A DNA stretch of 64,000 bases. Source: Nemopilema nomurai (taxonomy: Eukaryota > Cnidaria > Scyphozoa > Rhizostomeae > Rhizostomatidae). Every line of letters begins with the position of its first letter. The stretch's first letter is position 1. Positions 43,570-53,439 of this stretch are shown one piece after another. The stretch is from assembly GCA_003864495.1 (NCBI GenBank), contig ML133379.1:1078979-1142978 (forward strand). The letters run 5' to 3'. The notes beneath the pieces are model-generated. The model ran no database searches, was not told the origin of the DNA, and saw nothing but the letters and a program-made list of their open reading frames with translations. The position numbers were made by a program, and so were the translations under genes.

Positions 43570-46407
43570 ATGGCGAAGGGATACGGGTTTGTTGTCGTGT
43601 CATTCACTCTGTTCGTCTTTGTAATTAAAGTTCACTCGCTATCATTCACCCTATCGGCCGGGGCAAAGAAGTGTCTCCGGGAAGAAGTTCATAAAGATGT
43701 GCTGGTTACTGGCGAATTTAGACTCTCGGAAGCGCCTATTAAAACACATCTAACGGTAAGGCCTCATTTTTAACCACTTTAGTTTGAAGGAGTTGAGGGA
43801 GGCAAAAAATCGATAAGAAACAACTTGAGAATAGCATCTTAATACCGATTGTCGTTTTTTTAGATGTTTAACTTAAATTTAATTTATGTTTACTGGCAAT
43901 CATAAGATTATCAAACTACAAACAAGCAATTGAAAATAAATGACTGCGCTCAAAGGGAACATTCACTAGCCGCAATTCAAAGTTTATTTAGTTTTGAAAG
44001 ATGCATGCCATTTAATTTTTTAAAAATAAGGCAAAGAGGCATTCAATGTGATGGCAGAAGCCCTAAAAATTATTACCCAAGGAAGTTTGGTTGAGGTACA
44101 TTGACCCATTTGGTGCCTTGTCTACATTTGAGTGTAAAGAGTAATTAATCAATTCTTTTGATATTACTGTATTTGATATTTCTAAATAGCCTCAATATTT
44201 GAAATTTAGGTTGTTGACACAAACAATCATGTGCTATACAAGAAGCAAGATGCACAGAAAGGGAAATTTGCCTTTACAACAGATGACTATGACATGTTTG
44301 AAGTTTGTTTTCAGAGTGAAGGTATACTTCTTTCTATTATGGTAATGAATAGTTAAATACTAGCAGATCTAAGCAGAAAACTTGTAAAAAGAAGAGAAAA
44401 ACTTGCCACAGCAATAATTCTTAAAAACTAGGCAACACTGGAAGACTAAAAAATGAAAATAAATGTTCAAAGTAAATGTTGCATAGCAATGATAATGCAC
44501 TTCATTTTCTCAGCAAATGAGGGCAAGATTAGCCTATTTGTGTTGTATCTTACCAAAGCAACTAGTTTTATGCAGTAACAGAATAAATCATTAAACAGAA
44601 AATGAATGTTTAAATAGAAGATAGATTTGTCAAAAGGGGTTTTCTGCAAAGGGATTATTCTCATGAAAAAACCATTCTGAATTAACAGTAGATGCTGGTC
44701 TGGATAAAAATTGTGGGGCTAGATTGCAGTGAAAACATTATTTTTACTTCCTACTTAACTTTTAAGCAGAAAGTGTCAAGTTAATGAGTAATTACTACAT
44801 TAAAGAAGTAATTGGTAGTAGTTACAAAATGTTAACCAATTTTCATATTATTTTACCTAAACTAACTATAAGCAAATTGTTTGGGAAAAATAAGACCCTT
44901 ATTTTTGTTGAGAAATTATCTTGAAGGCACAAGTGTTGAAATATTGAAGGTGCTTGCTAGATGGATTTATGAGAAAGTTTTAAACTTGGCCTTTTTATGA
45001 GCACTTAGGCCTGAGTTGCTCACTGGTTTAACCTTTTTTGTAAATTCAATCTGTCTACCCTAAGTTGGTCTCATTGATCTTCTTGCAATACATTTTTTGC
45101 AAAATGGCTCAAAACTTTTTATTACTGAAAAATCCTGTAATGCCAGAATATCCTTAAAAATCCAGCCAGACATTCCGTCAACAAATCTGGTAAATCTGGT
45201 TCCAGCCAGATTCTGACAATCCTGCCCCTTATATATTATAGACAATTTGAAATTAGTTATATATCTGTTTGGATCAACTGTTTTTATGGTAGCAACTACA
45301 ATTCCCTTTGCAACAACCCAGTTTCAAAATGCCACAAACAATTGTCCCTTTTATACCAATTAAAAAACATAAATGAAGCATTTTTCAATTCAGCACAAAG
45401 AATTGGGTGTAAACTAATAAGTGTTCTTCTAGATATTTGATCTCGTTTTAGTAGCATGCTGCATGATCATGAGTGTTTTTTGTCTGATTTATTTATCTAA
45501 AGCTTTCAGCTGAGAATCATTGATATTCTTGGAAAAATTACATTTTTCTCAGGTCAACATGGTCAAGGAATTGATAGAGAGATTTTCCTTGATGTAAAAA
45601 CTGGAGTGGAGGCTAAAAACTATGATGATGTAAGCATACATATATTTAAGCATTTCATATCAGACGTTTTATGACATAGCACAATTTTTGAAGTACAAAA
45701 TATTGGCTAAGTCAATTTTCTTCAAGGTTCTTAACCCTTTTTCTATCAAAAAACTGTTCTTTTTTGTTGATAATTCACTGCAATTCTTAGCATAATTCTT
45801 TGTGTGTACAAATGTGATTTCACGACTTGGAGATAATGTTTCTGGTATACAGCTGACTAAATTATGAATTTTTGTGAACAATTGGTTTGCAGTATAAAAC
45901 TTCACATGATTGCGCTATTTTCAAGAAATTGTGAAATATTTAAAACCTTAATCATTTATGATATGTTTGTAAGCAAATAGCGTATTATTATCTGATAGAT
46001 TGCAAAGGTAGAGAAGCTAAAGCCAATGGAACTGGAGCTTAAGAAATTAGAAGATTTGTCAGAGGCAATTGTCAATGACTTTGCTTATATGAGAGCAAGA
46101 GAAGAGGAAATGAGGGACACCAATGGTTTGCATTTTCTCATTTTTTGTGAAGCTTCATTATTTAATGTTTATCTGTTTACCTTCTAGCAACTGATTAAAC
46201 CAATTGACTGTTTTTATGATGTCTGTGTGCTTTCATTGTAATATTTTATTATTGATCTAAAAGTAGATATTATTTTTTTTAGAATCAACAAATGCAAGGG
46301 TGCTCTACTTTAGTGTGTTCTCAATGCTTTGTTTAGTTGGACTTGCTGCATGGCAAATTTTCTACTTGAGAAGATTCTTTATTTCCAAGAAGCTTATCGA
46401 GAATTAG
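43570..46407 (+). CDS. TMED10: TMED10 (p24-delta) cargo receptor
   Basis: p24-family cargo receptor of the early secretory pathway, cycling in COPI and COPII vesicles. Exons 43570-43755, 44210-44321, 45553-45629, 45999-46125 and 46283-46407 give 208 residues (human 219). Seen in order: signal peptide ([16 protein letters not shown]), GOLD domain starting [16 protein letters not shown] with the near-invariant [18 protein letters not shown], coiled coil ([19 protein letters not shown]), transmembrane helix, and a cytoplasmic tail YLRRFF...KKLIEN. The FF and KK signals for COPII and COPI are present, but the protein has one residue (N) after the usual KKLIE end. The start ATG at 43570 sits in a good context (ATCAAAATGG) and directly precedes the signal peptide. 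Intron 2 (44322-45552) holds nothing recognised. Confidence 0.97.
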
Positions 46408-47882
46408 ATAAAGACAATTTGTGTATGGCCATCCTTGTTTGAGTAAATTACTCAGATCTACCTTTATTTTTGTGTTAAATACAATCTTTTACAAATAGAA
46501 TCACTAATCTTTCTGTTTCAAACATCAAGTTAGATTGTTATAGCTTTGTTATATCATGTCACAAAATTTAAAGTTAGACCAGAAATTTGTTTTTGGATCA
46601 TAGTGTTTACAGGATATCTATGTGAGATTTGTATTTCAGACATCAATAGACAGGTTAAGGAGTTGATTTCCATTGCAGATTTGCATTTGGAGTCTTCTGT
46701 TCTTTTGCATGTCACAAGTTTAAAGACAACTTTGTAAATGTCAAATCCATCATTAGTGAAAGGGTATTGAGTAGTTGAAATATGTTTCTGACAAAACCAT
46801 GCACTTGATTTAAATGGTCCTAAATTATTTGGTCTTGTCTCATCCTCTATCAAGCAGATATTCGAGTTTTACTGCAAACAGTTGCTGAACTTTAATTGTT
46901 TTTAAGCTAGGATTGTTCCTCAGCTTCATTTGCTGTTGCATACCACAAAATTGTGTTGAGGAAATTTTTTCCCAATAAGTATTTGTAAAGCAATTTAAAA
47001 TTGGCATATTCTTTTTTTTAATCTGCTTGAAGCTCTTATTAGAAGCTCAGTTTTCTAGCCATTTATCTATCCAATGTTGAAAATCGTTTGAAACAATGGA
47101 AGAAACTATGGTAGCAATCATTGGGTAGTTTGTCCTCTCATTCATTGGTTCTCAGTTTGAACCAGTCACCACAGTCATTTCTTCAAGACAAAAGTTGAGA
47201 ATGAACAACAAGATTCTAAACAAGCAGTGCTGAAGAAGGAATAACACATCAATAACAAATACATTTTAAGTATAGAAATAAAGATGAGAGATCATTGCTT
47301 TAGGTTGAATGAATATTTTGTGAAAAAGCCATCTAATGAATTAGCAAGTGCCACAATTTTTCCAGAACCAAAGAAATACTTTGAAAAGAACTGAGAAACG
47401 GCAACTGAGAAACGACAACTGATAAACCTTCTACTTTACCACTGCCAATCATTCTGTTTCTTGTTTGATTCTAGTGGCTACAGAAATCTTGCAGATTGTT
47501 TTTAATCTGTAATTAAAAACATTTGTAATAACTGTCCTGGCTTTACTCGTTGGTTAACTTCTGAAAGCTTAGAGTTGATCAAATTTGTCTGTTTGTTCTA
47601 TACCGTTCTTCTTATTTTAATGCTACATAGGTATGATTCTTGCCCGAATTTGTCCGCCCAAGCTGACATTTCAGCCTCTCTGTCGACCTATATTGTACAA
47701 AATGTCATGTATTCAAATATTTTGGATAAAGGTTCCTATTTTACGGCAATCTCACTTCTCCACTTTTTCTTCAGCGGCTCGACTTGCTTTTGGGGGATGT
47801 CGCGATTGCTTGGACTCACCTGAAGTGTTACCAGCTATTGCATCATTTGTCTCGTTTTCATGTTGATGGTGCAACCGAGCAG
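46408..47882 (+). other. TMED10 3' UTR and intergenic region
   Basis: An AATAAA at 47277-47282 could end a long TMED10 3' UTR of about 0.87 kb. The remaining about 600 bases up to the TATA box at 47883 show no gene. ORFs at 47575-47866 have no recognisable features. Confidence 0.45.
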
Positions 47883-47889
47883 TATAAAA
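47883..47889 (+). promoter_or_regulatory. TATA box for the E2-like gene
   Basis: TATAAAA in the context GCAGTATAAAACCAGGAC, 278 bases before the E2-like start codon and 74 before the upstream ORF. A start site about 30 bases downstream (near 47915) would include that ORF in the mRNA. Confidence 0.5.
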
Positions 47890-47956
47890 CCAGGACAGCA
47901 GTTGAAAGTTTAAGTATGAAAAGATGGATTGTTAAAAGTTATTGAAGAGTTTCACG

Positions 47957-48064
47957 ATGAATTATTTCAATGTGGATGAAGCTTCTGTTTCAGATTGTTT
48001 GCCAGAGTCTAACTTTCATGGTGATTTCGCAAATGACGACAATTTTTCGTATGAACCGGGTTGA
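47957..48064 (+). CDS. Short upstream ORF (35 codons) in frame with the E2-like gene
   Basis: ATG at 47957 and TGA at 48062-48064 in the same reading frame as the E2-like ORF. After the TGA the frame is open for 29 more codons to a TAA at 48152-48154, then reaches the E2 ATG at 48161. The peptide is acidic (DEASVSD, DFANDDNF) and I do not recognise it. It could be a regulatory upstream ORF or the remains of a longer N-terminus broken by two stops. Confidence 0.4.
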   Translation: MNYFNVDEASVSDCLPESNFHGDFANDDNFSYEPG

Positions 48065-48160
48065 TGGTCCTACCTACCTCAGGAGAACACGAAAGTAAAG
48101 TCTTGCGTTGAGAGTCCTCTGTCTCGTCTAAAGCAAAGTTTGACAGATATTTAAAAAAAG

Positions 48161-48676
48161 ATGAAATCCCGAAGAGGTGTTATGCAAGAACTGCATTTCC
48201 TTCTCAAGGATTTGGAGGCCCTTACCTGTGGACAGTGCACTGTCACCAATGTCGACGAGAACTACTCTGGGAATAACCTGAGATTTACCGTTGCCATTGT
48301 ACCCGACAGTGGCCCCTACCAGTTTGGAAAATTCGAATTTTTGTTCAAGGTGACTCGCAGTTATCCCAATATTTGCCCAGATGTAAGATGCCTGACTCAC
48401 ATTTACCACCCAAATATCGACGAATCAGGTGAGATCTGTCTAAGCCTTTTCGAGGACTGGTCCCCTGAATATAACTGCCTTCTCCATTGCATTCACGGAC
48501 TCGTTTTCCTGTTGAAGAATCCAAATCTGAATGATCCATTAAGTCCATACTTCTGTCCAGAAGATGCAGATTCTTTGGAGTCATTTTACCAGAACGTCAG
48601 AAAGTCTTTGGAGGGTGGAATTGTAGATGGATTTATTTTCTTTGAAAGAAATCTGGTTGATACAAGTAATTGCTGA
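48161..48676 (+). CDS. UBE2M/UBE2F-like NEDD8-conjugating E2, intronless
   Basis: Ubiquitin-conjugating-fold protein of 171 residues. The HPN motif is at residues 83-85 and the catalytic cysteine at 93 (GEICLSL). Upstream GPYQFGKFEF and downstream DPLSP with NVRKSLEGG...FFERNL match the NEDD8 E2s: the centre is closest to UBE2F (CLT-I-HPNI--GEICLSL) and the C-terminus to UBE2M. NEDD8 E2s accept NEDD8 from the UBA3/NAE1 E1 and pass it to cullins. The N-terminal docking peptide that UBE2M uses to bind its E1 is missing. The gene has no intron, unlike its neighbours, so a retrocopy is likely. An in-frame TAA just upstream fixes the start. Confidence 0.8.
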   Translation: MKSRRGVMQELHFLLKDLEALTCGQCTVTNVDENYSGNNLRFTVAIVPDSGPYQFGKFEFLFKVTRSYPNICPDVRCLTHIYHPNIDESGEICLSLFEDWSPEYNCLLHCIHGLVFLLKNPNLNDPLSPYFCPEDADSLESFYQNVRKSLEGGIVDGFIFFERNLVDTSNC

Positions 48677-49797
48677 AGGCGACTTACAAGGCTGCTGACA
48701 TAATTTGGGTCAGATCGCATTACAGCAATTATAAAATACATGTCATTAATGGAATGAAAAAGTTTCCAAATCTTAAGGGTATATATATACTGTTATAACT
48801 ACATGCCATATATAACTACATACATGTTTTATCTCTACAAGCCTGTTTCATGAATAGCTCTTCAGGAGATGATATGAATATGCATAATAGGAAATATTTA
48901 GGGAGTATTGTAAATATAATAGGAAATAATTAGGGAGTATTGTATAAAGCAGGGATATTAATCTGACCTAATTTTTGTAGATAATTGTTTATAATTATTA
49001 GTATTATAAGATCACTTTTTTAAAGAGATTTCGCTTTGCCTGTGTTTCAAGTTACTGTACATCATAGAAGTAGATGAGGTGAAGCTGTAAAAGAACACAA
49101 ATTCAAGTAGTGGTAATCAGCCATCAAACTTGGCATTGATTTATGTTGCAGATACATGACAACTGTTAGTATAATTTTAGATATCATACATGACAAAGTT
49201 GTGACAGACTATTTATTGCTGATTTTCTCCAACTAAATGTGTAGCGTCACTAAGCAACTAATTAACCTATACTGTTATAGTTGAAGAGCATGAAATTTGA
49301 ATACAAGTCTTGCTATTGAAGATAGGTTGTGAAAAGCGTCTCTGGGATTTATCAAAATGTATAATACAATGCAAATGAACTACTGTTATGTTACATATTA
49401 ATTTCAAGTCAAAAGGAGTTAATGTAAAGTTTTCCACTGTGTATATTGCAGAAAAAGTTTTACAAACAGAAATTGTAAAGTCAACCATCATTTACACTGT
49501 CTATCAACTTAAAGAGAATTACAATTTTGTATGGGATGAGTTTGGTGAATGGTCAAAAATCCAAAGAGGATTAGTAAAAGATTTGTGTACAAGATGATCC
49601 GTTTGTATCCTCTGATTTCAGAAGCTTGTTTTTTGTTTTAGCCATAAAGACCTAAGGATAAAATACGGGAAATGCTGACTACTAATTTTGTTAATCACGT
49701 TTTGCCAGACTCGCTGGATTTTGACTATTTCCTCAATGTCAGAAGAGACTGTAGTTTTCTTACAAAACCCCTAACTCCGTTTTTATCGTTTGCACAT
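48677..49797. other. Convergent 3' regions of the E2-like gene (+) and GPCR (-)
   Basis: The two genes point toward each other across about 1.1 kb of A+T-rich sequence that must hold both 3' UTRs. A short direct repeat (AGGAAATA-TTAGGGAGTATTG) occurs at 48889-48912 and 48919-48943. No coding feature was recognised. Confidence 0.5.
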
Positions 49798-52473
49798 TTA
49801 ATCAGTGAAAGCCTTGTTGGTAAAGCTTTGCTCAATTCCAGCATTTGTTCTATACAGCGAAAGCTGGACTGTAGCCTTATTGTCAGAGACCGTGGTACTT
49901 TTAGATCTGCTCCTTTTTGTGGCGTTGCCTGCTTGGAAGCACTTGCATAGCCTTCGAGCAATTGAATTGACTTCTTTGTACATTTTGGCATAAACGAAGG
50001 GATTTGTGCAGCTGTTTATGTTTGTCAACACAAAAAGGACGTAATTCAGTGTCCAAATCAGGTCGAAGTTTGCTTCATCTCTTTGATACGACAACGTAAA
50101 ATGAACTGTGACGTAAAACACAGAATACGGCAAAGTGAGCAGAGCAAAGAGACAAACCAGGGTAGCAAACAGCTTCACTACCCTTCTGTTTTCTTTCAAT
50201 CTTTTCCGGACAGTATCATTCTCTTCCTTTCCAAAGAAGTTTTTCCGCAGCTCCTGGGAGCACAAGAAGTACAGCACGGATACGGTGGCGAGGGGGATAA
50301 CCCAGCCAGCGGACAGCCATATGCTAACATAAAAATCTTTCAATGTCGGCCCCATGAAGTCGTGTTTTTCAATGCAAAGGCCACTCGTGTGGATCTCCTG
50401 GCTCAAGACGTACGGCAATGAAACCAAGACTGCAAGTAGCCACGAACAGCCAACTGCCGCCCACTTTGCTTTGCCAGAAACCCGCCTTGCCAGCGGCTTA
50501 CTAATCACGCTAAGGAAAAAGGATTTGTCGTTAAGGAAAAAGGATTTGTCGTTAAGTTCACCTAGAAAAAGTCCACTATGTTGTTGTCATTGTTGTCAAA
50601 TTTATGTCACATGTCGGTAGATTCTGCTAAATGTTCAAGAGATTGAGCTATTGGAAATCGTCTACCTTGAAAACTTAATTGACAGCCAATCGGTATAATG
50701 ACTTGATGGCTTTTATGCTGTGAACATTAGCAAGAAACAACAGAGATTCGTATTTGCAGTTGGCAGTAACGATATGAACACGTCGAAGGAGTTCAGAGAA
50801 CAATTTTAAAGTCAACTTAAAAGTCTAATCTTATCATCAGTTAGCTTTCTGTTCAATTGTTATATTTTCTACTTCACTTGAGAAAAATGATGAAAGATCA
50901 TTTAGGTGGTCGCTTCACGGTAGATCAAGCTGGCATAATTCCAAGTTATCTTCTAGTATAAATTAATGGACTGTGCGTCAACAGCTTCGTGTTTGTCTAG
51001 ACTCAGTTTTCCTAAGAACAGGTTTGCCGGTCAAAATTCTGCGTAAGGGTGTCTCTCAAGGTCCCAGCTTAGGGGTTATGATTGTAGTAGATGAAAATGC
51101 AACCTAGTTACTTGACACTAAACAAGTTTTCCAGCCGTGCCTTGCCTGACGATGCTCGTAAGAAAGAATCGACTCGGGCTGCTAATGAGCATGCCCAGCC
51201 TTACCTATAGCGATCAGCGATAATTAATGCCCAGCCTTACCTATAGCGATCAGCGGCGATTAATGCCCAGCCTAACCTATAGCGATCAGCGGCGATTAAT
51301 GCCCAGCCTTACCTATAGCGATCAGCGGCGATTAATGCCCAGCCTTACCTATAGCGATCAGCGATGATTAATGCCCAGCCTTACCTATAGCGATCAGCGG
51401 CGATTAATGCCCAACCTTACCTATAACGATCAGCGGCGATTAATGCCCAGCCTTACCTATAGCGATCAGCTGCGATTAATGCCCAGCCTAACCTATAGCG
51501 ATCAGCGGCGATTAATGCCCAGCCTTACCTATAGCGATCAGCGGCGATTAATGCCCAGCCTTACATATAGCGATCAGCGGTGATTAATGCCCAGCCTTAC
51601 CTATACTGATCAGCGATGATTAATGCCCAGCCTTACCTATAACTATCAGCGGCGATTAATGCCCAGCCTTACCTATGGCGATTAGCGGCGATTAATGCCC
51701 AGCCTTACCTATAGCGATCAGCGGCGATTAATGCCCAGCCTTACCTATAGCGATCAGCGGCGATTAATGCCCAGCCTTACATATAGCGATCAGCGGTGAT
51801 TAATGCCCAGCCTTACCTATACTGATCAGCGATGATTAATGCCCAGCCTTACCTATAACTATCAGCGGCGATTAATGCCCAGCCTTACCTATGGCGATTA
51901 GCGGCGATTAATGCCCAGCCTTACCTATAGCGATCAGCGGCGATTAAGACCAAGGACCACGACGACACCATCAGAGTGATTGGTGAAATCGACGGCATTA
52001 TTTTGCACATGGCTTCGCCAAGCTGCCACTTCAGGTTGGAGAACAAGTCGTGGATGACAAGCGCTGGTACGAGTACAGCTGCGAGCAGGTCGGCCAGGGC
52101 CAGCGACAAAATGAAGGTGTCCCCTCCGGTACGCTCTCGCTTCCGACCTGCAACAAGATTGGTCTTTTATAGAGCGAAAGTGCCATTTCGTTTTTGCGCT
52201 AATTTACAGAGCTGGCTCACTGCTGACATGAGACAGTAAGACTGAAAAAGTAAAAGTTGTCCACATACCTATGGCATATAGCACAATAGAATTTCCCACA
52301 ACACCAAGAGCGAAAACCAGACAGTACGTTGCAACCAGACCTATTTTAGCTTCTTGTGACAAAGAAGGAGCATACCCTGAAAAGACCGGGGGGCATGTCC
52401 TGTTGGACGTGGAACCATTGAGCCCAGGCTGGTTCAACCCACACTCGCTGTTGTTGGCAGGCATCCCCATCAA
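49798..52473 (-). CDS. Class A (rhodopsin-like) G protein-coupled receptor, probably neuropeptide-type
   Basis: Exons on the minus strand, 52473-52269, 52147-51925 and 50509-49798, give 379 residues with consistent phases (1, then 2). The N-terminus has N-glycosylation sites (NNS, NGS, NRT). Seen in order: TM1 with VVGNSIVLY, TM2 LALADLLAAVLVP, TM3 ending in AADRY (DRY at 140-142, reading DRYS after splicing), TM4 with W, an extracellular cysteine in loop 2 (SGLCIE) to pair with the TM3 cysteine (MCKIMP), TM6 FALLTLPYS, TM7 NINSCTNPFVYA (NPxxY), and a tail with CKCF that may be palmitoylated. Overall style fits peptide receptors of the galanin/allatostatin/tachykinin kind; the ligand cannot be named. 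Intron 2 lies directly after DRY, a recurrent intron site in this family, and carries a minisatellite made from that junction. Confidence 0.92.
51191..51946. repeat. 36-bp minisatellite, 21 units, copying the DRY exon/intron junction of the GPCR
   Basis: Exactly 756 bases, 21 units of 36. In GPCR orientation each unit reads TTAATCGCCGCTGATCGCTATAG (the last 23 exon bases, encoding LIAADRY) and then GTAAGGCTGGGCA (the first intron bases). The unit at 51911-51946 is the real junction; the other 20 lie inside intron 2. Several units have substitutions that spoil the copy, for example CTATATGTAAGG, CAGTATAGG and CTATAGTTATAGG forms. A six-unit block (from 51551) is repeated 216 bases later (from 51767), showing a later higher-order duplication. 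Confidence 0.97.
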
Positions 52474-53139
52474 GATCCTTCTCCTCCAAGGTGACAGTTT
52501 TAGCTCAGAGCCCTTGATCGCTCACTTCCATTTATAATGAAATTAAAATTAAAGATTTTTAATTGATGCATCCCTCTTGATAAATATTTAATGCATTTTT
52601 CTTTCACACAGTGTTTACAAAGCTGACATTCTCGTTTTTTTCGAATCAGGATTTCCTTCTGTAAATTAGTTGTTTTCTATCAAAAAGTCCCGCTTTTGTG
52701 CAAGGTTGGCAATTAAACATATTTTTCAATGGTACTTTTTTCTTGTACAACTAGCACACTGGCTACTGCTTTGCGTTTGATCTTGCCTTTTGAGTTAATT
52801 AAATACTGCTAAATGGTAAATTTATCTTCAAGAAGAAACCGCATTTAGCACCACGGAGTTTGATCACTAAAGGTCGGCTTCTATGATATGCAGATAGAAA
52901 TCTACTTTTAGCGTCTACTACCAATTTCAGTCTCCCTTTACCTTCCCAACGTTTCTTTCATCAGACAAATCCGTGTTTTCGCCTCAATTCGCGTCCAGTT
53001 TACCTATGTGCTTCATGCACCCGTTATCAAATGCTAACACATTAGAAGCAGATTTCCAGCTAGCAAGAATAGGTAGAGGAGCCCTAAAGGAGGAAAGAGA
53101 TTGGATGATGGGTGATGTGGAAGAAGGCGACGCCTAACC

Positions 53140-53439
53140 GTCAAGCATAGTGCTCTGGATCAGAAGAGTGATCAAGCACAGTCGTCAAGCATAGTCCTCT
53201 GGATCAGAAGAGTGATCAAGCACAGTCCTCTGGATCAGAAGAGTGATCAAGCACAGTCCTCTGGATCAGAAGAGTGATCAAGCACAGTCGTCAAGCATAG
53301 TCCTCTGGATCAGAAGAGTGATCAAGCACAGTCCTCTGGATCAGAAGAGTGATCAAGCACAGTCGTCAAGCATAGTCCTCTGGATCAGAAAAGTGATCAA
53401 GCACAGTCGTCAAGCACAGTCCTCTAGATCAGAAGAGCG
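53140..53439. repeat. Compound minisatellite of 31- and 13-bp units
   Basis: Eight copies (the last partial) of a 31-base unit beginning TCCTCTGGATCAGAAGAGTG, some preceded by a 13-base unit TCGTCAAGCATAG. The 13-mer shares TCAAGCA with the end of the 31-mer, so it probably arose as a partial copy. It lies outside any gene I can define. Confidence 0.95.

Noticed and set aside
51371..51583. Repetitive 71-residue plus-strand ORF (SLTYSDQRRLMP repeats)
   Set aside because: Frame-through of the 36-base minisatellite, which is divisible by three; the real coding strand here is the minus-strand GPCR.
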